Shown here one piece after another: positions 1 through 5,425 of a stretch of DNA of 6,452 nucleotides. The notes under the pieces were generated by a model that was not told the origin of the DNA, ran no database searches, and saw nothing but the letters and a program-made list of their open reading frames with translations. Where the stretch lies: NCBI GenBank assembly GCA_030064795.1, contig JASJEI010000384.1:1-6452 (forward strand), in the 5' to 3' direction. Within the stretch, counting starts at the first letter, position 1, and each line of letters opens with the position of its first letter. This DNA comes from Pleurocapsa sp. MO_226.B13 (lineage in GTDB: Bacteria > Cyanobacteriota > Cyanobacteriia > Cyanobacteriales > Xenococcaceae). Position numbers and translations under genes: made by a program.

Positions 1-151
1 TCGAAATGCCAGCATTGGTTGCTGTATTCGGCTTCAAAGCGCACCGCAGGTGGTTGGCGGGATAATCTTTCTTGATCGTAACCCCACTGTTTGAGATAGC
101 GATTGACGGTAGTTTTTTTGAGTAAGGTGATTTCTGGCAAAGAAGATCCCC
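1..151 (-). pseudogene. Integrase-core (rve-like) transposase, C-terminal-side fragment, runs off the window edge
   Basis: Read on the minus strand from 151 to 1, one open frame gives GSSLPEITLLKKTTVNRYLK, then QWGYDQERLSRQPPAVRFEA, then EYSNQCWHF, and continues past the window edge. The SRQPPAVRFEAEYSNQCWHFD-type stretch is the entry into the catalytic core of a group of integrase-core DDE transposases (first Asp expected just after WHF), and the preceding TVNRYLKQWGY resembles the end of a helix-turn-helix recognition helix. The gene has lost its own start: upstream of GSS the sequence departs from that of the related piece at 1565-1728, and the in-frame translation (ILIYWGSS) looks unrelated. 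It was presumably truncated when other mobile DNA arrived. The family assignment rests on remembered motif resemblance. That it is a transposase fragment is fairly sure; the exact IS family is not. Confidence 0.6.
121..151 (-). repeat. 31-bp inverted repeat, left arm
   Basis: The minus-strand sequence here is identical over all 31 bases to plus-strand 1698-1728, starting GGGGATCTTC and ending CACCTTACT. Both arms encode the same residues (GSSLPEITLL) of the rve-like transposase, so this is shared coding sequence rather than an IS terminus. The arms mark the only segment retained by both rearranged pieces of that gene and lie about 1.55 kb apart in opposite orientation. Confidence 0.9.
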
Positions 152-214
152 AATAAATTAAGATAAGAGGGATAGTGAGCAAGAGCCAGAAAACTGGAGC
201 TCAAGACCCTAAAT

Positions 215-1453
215 ATGTCCTTAAATCCCTCCCAAGTCGAAGACTTACGTTTAGCATCCTCAAAAATGACCGGAGCTTCTCGTCGAGCCTTTCAAGCTCA
301 AATGACTCTCAAATATTGTGAGGGAAGTGCGCGAAAAGCGGAAAGACTTTTTGGTTGGAGACGAGAAAATGTCCAACTTGGATTAGAAGAAGAACGAAGC
401 GGAATCATCTGTCTGGGGTTACAATCAGCCCATAGTGGAGCGAAAAAATGGGAAGATTCTGAACCCAATGCGGCTCAAGCGTTGCGAGAAATAGCCGAGG
501 CACAAGCCCAACAAAATCCTACGTTTAAGAATCCTATTGCTTATACTCGACTAACCGCAAAAGAGGCTATTCAACAATTAAGAAATCTTGGATATAGTGA
601 GAGTCAAATTCCAGCTCCAAGTACCATGTCTGCCATCTTAAATCGTCTGGGTTATAGATTAAGAAAAATCGTAAAAGCTAAGCCGAAAAAAAAATCCCCC
701 AGACGGATGCAATCTTCGAGAATTTAAACAAAAAAGATAGAAAACAAGACCCCAAAGTGAAGCGTTTAAGTATGGATTGTAAGGGGACTGTAGAGATAGG
801 AGAATATTCTCGTGGAGGTCAAACAAGGGGTTATAATCAAGCTCAAGACCATGATATGGGAATCAAAGAAAAATATATTCGCGCTTGGAATTGTTGACGA
901 AGATGCAGGACAACTTTATGTGAACTTTGGTAGTTCTTATAAAACCAGTGACTTCATGGTGGATAGCGTATCTCAATGGTGGTCAAACCTTGCCGTAAAA
1001 GAAAAAAAACAAATAGATGTCATTCAAATCAAAGTCGATAATGGACCAGAAAATAGTGGAATAAGAACTCAATTCTTGAAGAGAATGGTGGAGTTTGCGG
1101 ACTGGACAGGGAAATCTATTCAGTTACTTTACTTTCCCCCTTATCGCGCGTAAATATAATCCCATTGAAGGCGGTACGGGGAATTTTAGAACAACAAAGG
1201 ACATGGAACACTCCTGAGAAACGTTGAAACGATGTTAGCTTGGGCACAAAGTATGACTTGGAAAGGATTGAAGCCTGTTATTAATCTAAGTCAAAAAATT
1301 TACCAAAAAGGAATTTCTTTAACGAAAAAAGAGATGAAAGAAATTGAAAAACGGCTACTGCGAAATCCCAACTTACCTAAATGGGATATTCTCATGTTTA
1401 CCCAGTTAGTTTCTAGGTGCTTTCAATCCCTATGTCTGATTAATGCTGTTTAG
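215..1453 (+). pseudogene. ISAzo13-like transposase, nearly full length but broken by several frameshifts
   Basis: The pieces line up in order with one ISAzo13-type DDE transposase. Frame 1 from ATG 215 gives the N-terminal part with the GASRRAFQAQM...GSARKAERLFGW helix-turn-helix region and the RLTAKEAIQQLRNLGYSE...YRLRKIVKAKPKKK segment. At a run of nine A (686-694) the frame must shift -1 to continue IPQTDAIFENLN...LSMDCKGTVEIGEYSRGG. Near 883 an extra base returns it to IVDEDAGQLYVNFGSSYKTS and KVDNGPENSG (candidate catalytic Asp residues). Near 1144-1151 another extra base follows YFPPY, and about 1168-1225 is disordered before LAWAQSMTWKG...LTKKEMKEIEKRLL and WDIL close the protein. The stop used at 1451-1453 lies some 19 codons past the usual WDI-type end. 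No ribosome binding site is visible before 215. With at least four frame disruptions this copy should not make a working transposase, although the A9 step alone could be slippage. IS ends were not identified. Confidence 0.8.
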
Positions 1454-1546
1454 ATTCGGTTGGCATAAAACCAAATTAGATTAGCGTAAAAGTTACACCA
1501 ATTACAATTTCTCAAAAAAATCGTCCAAGGAAAATCCCTATCTTCC

Positions 1547-1575
1547 ATAGTTCTCTTGCTATAGAAGAGAACTAT
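1547..1575. repeat. Perfect 11-bp hairpin with 7-nt loop
   Basis: ATAGTTCTCTT (1547-1557) is exactly complementary to AAGAGAACTAT (1565-1575) around the loop GCTATAG. No run of T follows on the plus strand, so it is not a typical intrinsic terminator. It sits between the decayed ISAzo13-like transposase and the rve-like fragment and may be a subterminal structure of one of these elements. Confidence 0.6.
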
Positions 1576-1607
1576 TTGTCATCACCTCTACTCTTGGGAC
1601 AATATCA

Positions 1608-1646
1608 GGGGAGTAGTTAGCGAACAATGTCCGCTAACTACTCCCC
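1608..1646. repeat. Perfect 15-bp hairpin with 9-nt loop
   Basis: GGGGAGTAGTTAGCG (1608-1622) pairs without mismatch with CGCTAACTACTCCCC (1632-1646) around AACAATGTC. No U-tract follows; further C residues do. A stem this long in IS-derived DNA suggests a transposon end structure, a short palindromic insertion or, less likely, a regulatory hairpin. It lies inside the open frame counted as the rve-like N-terminal fragment, which argues that this part of the frame is not protein-coding. Confidence 0.75.
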
Positions 1647-1697
1647 CCCTGTTCCCTTTATTTGGCGGCAGTCCCAAGTCCAACCGATGGCAGAAAA

Positions 1698-1728
1698 GGG
1701 GATCTTCTTTGCCAGAAATCACCTTACT
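1698..1728 (+). repeat. 31-bp inverted repeat, right arm
   Basis: Perfect partner of 121-151 in the opposite orientation. It ends exactly where the rve-like reading stops and the ISAzo13-like C-terminal reading begins. Confidence 0.9.
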
Positions 1729-2006
1729 ATCCCCCCTATCATAGTAAATACAATCCGATTGAGCGAACCTGGGGAGTTCTGGAAAATCATTGGAATGGAA
1801 ATATCTTAGATGAGATTTCTACCGTCATTAATTTTGCTCAAACTATGAAATGGAAAGGTTCTCATCCTACAGTTAAGTTAATAACCGAAACTTATCAAAC
1901 GGGAGTTAAACTCACAAAACGAGAAATGAAAGAAGTCGAAAATCAAATCCAACGTTTACCCGAACTAGGTAAATGGTTTGTCGATATTTTTGATAATTCC
2001 GTTTAA
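1725..2006 (+). pseudogene. Second ISAzo13-like transposase, C-terminal fragment
   Basis: The open frame gives YYPPYHSKYNPIERTWGVLE, then NHWNGNILDEIS..., and ends GKWFVDIFDNSV with TAA at 2004-2006. The PPYHSKYNPIERTWGVLE block carries the catalytic Glu of ISAzo13-type DDE transposases, and KLTKREMKEVENQI matches LTKKEMKEIEKRLL of the copy at 215-1453. The two copies differ at many residues, so this is a separate element of the same family and not a local duplication. Only about the last 93 codons survive; everything before the Glu block is replaced by rve-like sequence. The ATG-started frame from 1662 that includes it is chimeric. Non-functional. Confidence 0.8.
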
Positions 2007-2232
2007 TTATAATGGCGAAAAAGCTTACAGCATAAAGTCTTCCGAAGATGTAGCGGAGGGGAAGCCCGAGAAAATTGATACAATGCGTACGCGCAGTGCC
2101 AGGCTACGCCCGAGCGCGCTCCTTAGATTCTTCAAATCCCGAGCGCTTTGTTATCTAGGCGAGCGCCTAAAATTGTTCCTCTGTCTCCTGTTAAACGACT
2201 GAAAGCCTTGTTGTAGAGAGTCGAATATTTAA
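2007..2232. other. Gene-free stretch with GC-rich palindromic short repeats
   Basis: I see no credible gene here; the one short frame across it has no recognisable protein character. It holds the palindromes GCGTACGC (2085-2092) and GAGCGCGCTC (2112-2121), the interrupted palindrome TAGGCG-AG-CGCCTA (2156-2169), a weak hairpin of CTTCCG with CGGAGG (about 2039-2059), and three copies of CGAGCGC (2111-2117, 2140-2146, 2160-2166). The stretch around 2080-2170 is clearly richer in GC than its surroundings and resembles the short dispersed palindromic repeats common in cyanobacterial intergenic DNA. That resemblance is inference. Confidence 0.45.
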
Positions 2233-2421
2233 TTGGGTTTGATCCAAGTTATCGTAATACATACGCTAACAAAACTCTCTTTCCCCACACTTTTTTTCGT
2301 TCACCCTAATTCTGGCATGATTTTTTCTTTGGAAGTCCCTTATTGTAGTTTGGATCGGGCGATATTATTTCTTAAGGATCAGTATGCGGTAGGTACGGTA
2401 GAAGTAAAGATAGTTTTGTAG
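2233..2421 (+). pseudogene. Short hypothetical ORF or 3' gene remnant ending in the repeated peptide
   Basis: This is a 62-codon frame beginning with TTG directly after an in-frame TAA (2230-2232) and ending TAG at 2419-2421. There is no good ribosome binding site, so it may be the tail of a larger lost gene rather than a real small gene. I do not recognise the protein. Its second half (FVHPNSGMIFSLEVPYCSLD, then RAILFLKDQYAVGTVEVKIVL) looks like genuine coding sequence, and its last ~20 residues recur as translated fragments at 2829-2891 and 4116-4151. The gene behind it stops 15 bp before the NTF2-like gene. It could be the least decayed copy of whatever gene gave rise to those fragments. 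Confidence 0.4.
2357..2413 (+). repeat. Peptide-coding repeat, copy A
   Basis: This segment encodes RAILFLKDQYAVGTVEVKI at the end of the 62-codon frame. It aligns base for base, without gaps but with many substitutions, to copy B at 2830-2886; the best conserved block is AGTATGCG. This copy carries no HIP1 octamer, where B and C have GCGATCGC at the same relative place. Confidence 0.65.
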
Positions 2422-2436
2422 TATCTGCGATCGCCA

Positions 2437-2829
2437 ATGAAAACAGATAACTTAGAAGAATTCTCGCAATTACTGAAGCAATACAATCAATGTTTCTACG
2501 AGCGAGATCTTGAATCCCTCAGAAATATGTATGTTCCAGATGGTAAAGTTATCTATTTTGATAACCATGCCAATTGTGACTCATCCAATCTGGAAACACA
2601 TCTAACTAAGGTAAAAAAGTTTTTTGATAGTGGCACAATTGTCGAATTGTTGAGTGAAAATTTAGCTGTTTGTCAATTTGGAGATGCAGCCTGTATGGTT
2701 GTAACAGTTAGATATAGCGATAATCCTCAACCTGGAGTTAGAGCCAGTTTTTTTCTAGAAAAACATCTCTTGCAATGGAAAATTAGACACATTCACTTTT
2801 CCACTAATCCTAATGAAGTAAAAACCTAA
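2437..2829 (+). CDS. NTF2-like (SnoaL-like) domain protein
   Basis: This small soluble protein of 130 residues has about the length of a single NTF2-like domain. The N-terminal helix LEEFSQLLKQYNQCFYERDLESLRNMYVPDGKVIYFDN (residues 6-43) is the family pattern of a helix, then a short turn, then the strand carrying the pocket. Residues 55-66 (HLTKVKKFFDSG) form a further helix, and the C-terminal sheet runs through LSENLAVCQFGDAACMVVTVRY, ASFFLEKHLLQWKIRHIHFS (WKI-x-HIHFS is the usual closing strand of SnoaL_3-type domains). Such cone-shaped folds bind small ligands, act as small enzymes or mediate dimerisation, so the exact role cannot be inferred. There is no signal peptide. The start is the first ATG, just after a HIP1 site; no clear ribosome binding site is seen. 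It stands alone between two repeat copies (A upstream, B immediately after its stop), so no operon partner points to a function. Confidence 0.8.
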   Translation: MKTDNLEEFSQLLKQYNQCFYERDLESLRNMYVPDGKVIYFDNHANCDSSNLETHLTKVKKFFDSGTIVELLSENLAVCQFGDAACMVVTVRYSDNPQPGVRASFFLEKHLLQWKIRHIHFSTNPNEVKT

Positions 2830-2891
2830 GAGCGATCGCTTTATTGAAAGAACAGTATGCGATCGCTCCGGTGGAGATTAAAATAAGATAG
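2830..2891 (+). repeat. Peptide-coding repeat, copy B
   Basis: Starting right after the NTF2-like stop codon, this reads RAIALLKEQYAIAPVEIKIR followed by TAG at 2889-2891 in a frame that is closed a few codons upstream (TGA at 2814-2816). It therefore has no start and looks like the 3' remnant of a gene. It contains two HIP1 octamers (2832-2839 and 2859-2866). Compared with copy A, many differences fall at third codon positions or give conservative changes (V/I, D/E), as expected if both descend from a translated gene. Confidence 0.65.
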
Positions 2892-2913
2892 GCAGAATTT
2901 GTGTTCATTAAAA

Positions 2914-3375
2914 ATGAACTGCATAGAATACATAAAGCTTGATGAAGTAAATCCTAAAGAGTTTGTACTATTACTAAATAAACAAAAGATCAGAAAACAT
3001 TTAATAGATCATCAGTTGTTTGATATAGAGACAGTAAAAGCGTGGATAGAGACAAAAATTGAGGTGGATTCCTCTAAGGGTTGTAAAGTACGAGCCATCG
3101 TTGTAAATCAGCAGCTTGCTGGTTGGTGTGGAATACAACTTGAAGACGGAAAATATGAAATTGCAATTGTCATTGATAATAACTATTGGGGTCTAGGAAG
3201 AAAAATATTTCGTGAAATAATGGTCTGGGCAAAAGAGTTTGGTCATAAAACGGTTTTTATACACTTTCTTTATACAAGACCAGAATATAAATTTTTCCGA
3301 AAAATCTCGAAAAATGTTTATAAAAGTGAGCTTTTTGGGAACAAATTCACAACTTACGAGATAGCAGTAGAATAG
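2914..3375 (+). CDS. GNAT-family N-acetyltransferase (divergent)
   Basis: Likely an acetyl-CoA-dependent N-acetyltransferase of the Gcn5-related fold, 153 residues from ATG 2914, which is normal for one domain. The order of elements fits: an N-terminal recognition part (HLIDHQLFDIETVKAWIETK, residues 29-48), a strand pair CKVRAIVVNQQLAGWCGIQLEDGKYEIAIVID (57-88), and then motif A, YWGLGRKIFREIMVWAKEFG (91-110), whose G-x-G turn holds the pyrophosphate of acetyl-CoA. The conserved first position Q/R of Q/R-x-x-G-x-G is Tyr or Asn here, so the loop is not canonical. RPEYKFFRKISKNVYKSELFG (122-142) resembles the usual 'later arrives at same length of sheet, position of partner enters' region loosely. 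A TTG at 2899 in the same frame is an alternative start, but ATG is preferred and neither has a clear ribosome binding site. The gene is AT-rich with frequent AAA and ATA codons, unlike the membrane-protein gene that follows. Substrate unknown. Confidence 0.65.
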   Translation: MNCIEYIKLDEVNPKEFVLLLNKQKIRKHLIDHQLFDIETVKAWIETKIEVDSSKGCKVRAIVVNQQLAGWCGIQLEDGKYEIAIVIDNNYWGLGRKIFREIMVWAKEFGHKTVFIHFLYTRPEYKFFRKISKNVYKSELFGNKFTTYEIAVE

Positions 3376-3431
3376 AGTTGCCTAAACAATTGCTACACTA
3401 CCAGTAACACGAGGAACAAAGGCGTAGCACA

Positions 3432-4088
3432 ATGTCTCACGAAGATTTTACACTCCAGCATCGCACAATCGGGAAAGTCGCAGCTTGGGGAGTATTCTTT
3501 CTTGGGGTGATATACGCTGTTACAACAGTTCTCGGATTTCTTTCTCTCAAATCGCCTCAAGACCCAATCGGTGAACCTTTTTTTACCATCATGGAACTAC
3601 TCATCCTCTTGATGACACCATTGATGGTGGTGGTCATGATTGCAGTTCACGCTTACGCTTCAATGTCCGTCAAGGCATATAGTTTCACTGCACTTATTTT
3701 TATGATTCTTTTGGCGGGTATTACCTCCAGCGTCCACTTGGTTATTTTGACAGTAAGCCGTCAGATTGAAGTTACAGCATCGGACTGGGTTTCTTGGCTC
3801 TTTTCTTTTAAATGGCCATCTGTGGCATATGCGTTAGACATCCTAGTATGGGACTGGTTCTTTGCCCTCTCAATGTTTTTTGCTGCGCCTGTATTCGGAG
3901 TAGGTAGACTGGAAATAACGGTGCGGAATCTTATGGTTGTTAGTGGTGTCCTGAGTCTTTCGGGGTTGATTGGCGTGCCACTAGAAAATATGCAAGTCCG
4001 AAATATTGGAATTATTGGTTACGGTGTGGTGACTCCTATTGTATTTTTGCTTTTGGGCGTAGTTTTCGGGCGCACCCAACATCATTAA
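3432..4088 (+). CDS. Unidentified polytopic membrane protein, about six membrane segments
   Basis: I do not recognise the family. The 218-residue product is mostly hydrophobic, with likely membrane helices at about residues 17-37, 51-75, 84-108, 130-155, 166-184 and 191-213 and short charged ends (SHEDFTLQHR at the start, GRTQHH at the end), so it should sit in the inner membrane. The fourth segment is rich in aromatic residues and carries acids (YALDILVWDWFF, about 133-144), which might line a pocket or pore. No transporter, enzyme or receptor signature is visible. The start is ATG 3432; an AAAGG about 12 bases upstream is a possible though distant ribosome binding site. The gap of 56 bp to the GNAT gene, and its more balanced codon use, give no strong case for one operon with it. 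It ends convergently with the response regulator; repeat copy C lies in the gap. Confidence 0.75.
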   Translation: MSHEDFTLQHRTIGKVAAWGVFFLGVIYAVTTVLGFLSLKSPQDPIGEPFFTIMELLILLMTPLMVVVMIAVHAYASMSVKAYSFTALIFMILLAGITSSVHLVILTVSRQIEVTASDWVSWLFSFKWPSVAYALDILVWDWFFALSMFFAAPVFGVGRLEITVRNLMVVSGVLSLSGLIGVPLENMQVRNIGIIGYGVVTPIVFLLLGVVFGRTQHH

Positions 4089-4110
4089 GTGTGCGTTATT
4101 GTGGGTGGGA

Positions 4111-4151
4111 AAAAGCGATCGCACTTTTAAAGGAACAGTATGCGGTAGGTC
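4111..4151 (+). repeat. Peptide-coding repeat, copy C (partial)
   Basis: The bases from GCGATCGC (4116) onward read AIALLKEQYAVG, as in copies A and B, and then diverge after GGT (4151). No start codon or full frame accompanies it, so it is a remnant. The AAAAG...CTTTT arms around its HIP1 octamer (4112-4129) could form a weak stem between the two convergent genes, but a good terminator is not evident. Confidence 0.6.
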
Positions 4152-4174
4152 AGGGCTATTTCATTCTCGCGACT

Positions 4175-4867
4175 CTACATTTTGAGAATCTCCCGTAGGG
4201 CAACTATCGCCTTACTGCGCTCGTTGACCCCAAGTTTGGCGTAGATACTACTTGTATAGTTTTTCACCGTACCAATTGACAAAAACGTCTTGGCACAGAT
4301 TTCTTTGGCATTAAAACCTAAAACGATTTGTTGGGCGATTTCTAATTCACGTTCGGAAAAGCCTAAATCCTCCAACTCGATCGAGCGATCGCCAGTAGGT
4401 TGCTGAATCTGACGGATATTACTGGCTAATTTGTTTGCCACTCGTCCAGTGAGCAGTAAATTTCCCGATAGTGCCTCATAAATCGATTCAATTAGACGTT
4501 TACCACCAATATCTTTGAGAAGATAACCCGAAGCTCCATAATGGAGAGCATCAATGATAAAGTCATCATCATCAAAGGTGGTGAGAATTAAAACAGTAAG
4601 TTGGGGGAATAGAAGTTTGATTTGCTCCGTAGCAGCTACACCACCCATTCCAGGCATTCTAATATCCATTAATACGACATCAGGAAAGCTGGCTGAAGGT
4701 TCTGAAATTGAGTTAAATCGAGTAACAGTTAACTTTTGTAATGCCTCTAAAATTTCTTCTCCCGAAGAAGCAGTTAAAACCACAGTAAAATCTTCATGAA
4801 TACTGAGTAAGGCTCGAAGACCAGTAATCATGGATGGTTGATCGTCAACTAGGGCAATCTTAATCAT
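4175..4867 (-). CDS. Response regulator, NarL/LuxR type
   Basis: DNA-binding output of a two-component system, cytoplasmic, 230 residues. The receiver domain (about 1-135) has the acidic pair D8-D9, phosphoacceptor D68 in LMDIRMPG, switch Thr T96 or T97 in LILTTF and the conserved K118 in YLLKD. After a short linker the LuxR-type helix-turn-helix spans about 167-228 (FSERELEIAQQIVLGFNAKE, then ICAKTFLSIGTVKNYTSSIY, then AKLGV). All key residues are present, so it should be activatable and able to bind DNA. The unusual point is about 14 extra residues before the phosphoacceptor strand (T47-S60, TVTRFNSISEPSAS), which pushes the Asp to 68 rather than the mid 50s. The start is ATG with a purine-rich AGAAGAAG 3 bases upstream, and the kinase remnant ends 15 bp before it, so the two form an operon. 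Its targets are unknown, and its cognate kinase is broken. Confidence 0.93.
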   Translation of the reverse strand: MIKIALVDDQPSMITGLRALLSIHEDFTVVLTASSGEEILEALQKLTVTRFNSISEPSASFPDVVLMDIRMPGMGGVAATEQIKLLFPQLTVLILTTFDDDDFIIDALHYGASGYLLKDIGGKRLIESIYEALSGNLLLTGRVANKLASNIRQIQQPTGDRSIELEDLGFSERELEIAQQIVLGFNAKEICAKTFLSIGTVKNYTSSIYAKLGVNERSKAIVALREILKM

Positions 4868-4882
4868 AGACTTCTTCTGGCT

Positions 4883-5425
4883 CTATAACTTTACTAAAGG
4901 GTTTGAGGGCAAAAGCCGATCTAATGTAAGAGGCATCAATACTTGAAGACTAAATCCAGCTTGCTCTTGAGTTTCAATCGATAAAGTACCCCCCAATGCT
5001 ACAACCTTTTGTCGCAGGTGGGTTAAGCCAAATCCAGGTTTAAAGAATTTTGTGCCATTTCCATTATCGATAATTGTTAAAGCGATAGATTCTTGAGCAG
5101 TTTCGGTAAAGGCAATCTGAATCTGGCTGGCTTGACTATGTTTGAGAGTATTAGTAATTCCTTCACGAACCAAACTGTAAAGAACATATTCCTGAATAGG
5201 TAATAAATCTACCGTAATCAGATACTGAAGCTCAATTGCCACAGATGTTTGTCTTCTCACTCGCTCGCTCAATTGCATCAGACTTTCTTTTAGGTTAGTA
5301 CAATCACCTAGAGTGTCGGTTTTTAAAGCGCGAACGGTTTGGCGAATATCTCCCAAACCTGCTTGAAGTTGTTCGCGCACCGATTCCAAAAGAGCGATCG
5401 CTTCAGTAGGACGTTTATTAAGTAT
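4883..5425 (-). pseudogene. Sensor histidine kinase, DesK/NarL type, 5' part removed by IS630 insertion
   Basis: This is the C-terminal part of a HisKA_3-type kinase. In-frame sequence begins right after the transposase stop (NKRPTEAIALLESVREQLQA, then GLGDIRQTVRAL), which is the second half of the dimerisation helix pair. The helix that carries the phosphorylated His is missing. The ATPase domain is complete: N box REGITNTLKHS, D-x-G-x-G as DNGNG and the lid glycines in GFGLTHLRQKVVALGGTLSIET. It ends in a stop at 4883-4885, 15 bp before the regulator. The TTG at 5387-5389 is the first formal start codon inside the kinase, but homology extends upstream of it to about 5419, so it is unlikely to be the native start. 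The sensor half should lie beyond the IS element, outside the window. Without the H box the remnant cannot autophosphorylate, although it could still bind ATP or partner with another kinase. Confidence 0.88.

Larger units (their letters stand above)
1565..1728 (+). pseudogene. Integrase-core (rve-like) transposase, N-terminal-side fragment
   Basis: The frame that reads TCT TCT TTG CCA GAA ATC ACC (1703-1723) is open upstream to a TAG at 1562-1564 and gives ...PLFPLFGGSPKSNRWQKRGSSLPEITLL. Its last ten residues and their 31 bases equal those at the start of the minus-strand fragment at 1-151, so the two pieces look like the front and back of one gene or of two sister copies. The part from about SPKSNRWQ onward looks like real protein. 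The more N-terminal residues, which run through the 15-bp hairpin, may not be coding. The homology stops at about 1728, where a different transposase takes over at a TTACT junction. Longer ATG-started frames here are only this junction read in other frames. Confidence 0.5.
2427..5401. other. Zone carrying six HIP1 octamers (GCGATCGC)
   Basis: GCGATCGC occurs at 2427-2434, 2832-2839, 2859-2866, 4116-4123, 4385-4392 and 5394-5401. HIP1 is the highly iterated palindrome of cyanobacterial genomes and is typical of resident DNA. Here it lies within the response regulator and kinase genes, in the repeat copies B and C, and just before the NTF2-like gene. It is absent from the IS-derived flanks 1-2426 and 5402-6452, which supports a cyanobacterial host and a foreign origin for the flanks. 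Confidence 0.85.

Noticed and set aside
215..1453. Active ISAzo13 element
   Set aside because: There are at least four separate frame disruptions and no identifiable terminal repeats.
1627..1809. 60-codon plus-strand frame starting in the loop of the 15-bp hairpin
   Set aside because: It reads out of frame through both transposase fragments; the start codon lies in a hairpin loop by chance.
1978..2202. 74-codon plus-strand frame across the palindrome-rich gap
   Set aside because: It overlaps the end of the transposase fragment, runs through short repeats and shows no recognisable composition or start signal.
2832..4123. Possible CRISPR array or integron attC sites
   Set aside because: The repeats are only three, unevenly spaced (about 470 and 1,280 bp), degenerate and separated by whole genes. 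There is no integrase gene and no attC-like imperfect fold.
4089..4174. Intrinsic terminator between the convergent membrane-protein and regulator genes
   Set aside because: Only a 5-bp AAAAG/CTTTT stem with a HIP1-derived interior and a run of four T is seen, too weak to call.
4554..4799. 81-codon plus-strand frame opposite the response regulator
   Set aside because: It lies antisense to the receiver domain, whose key residues are all conserved, so it is a shadow.
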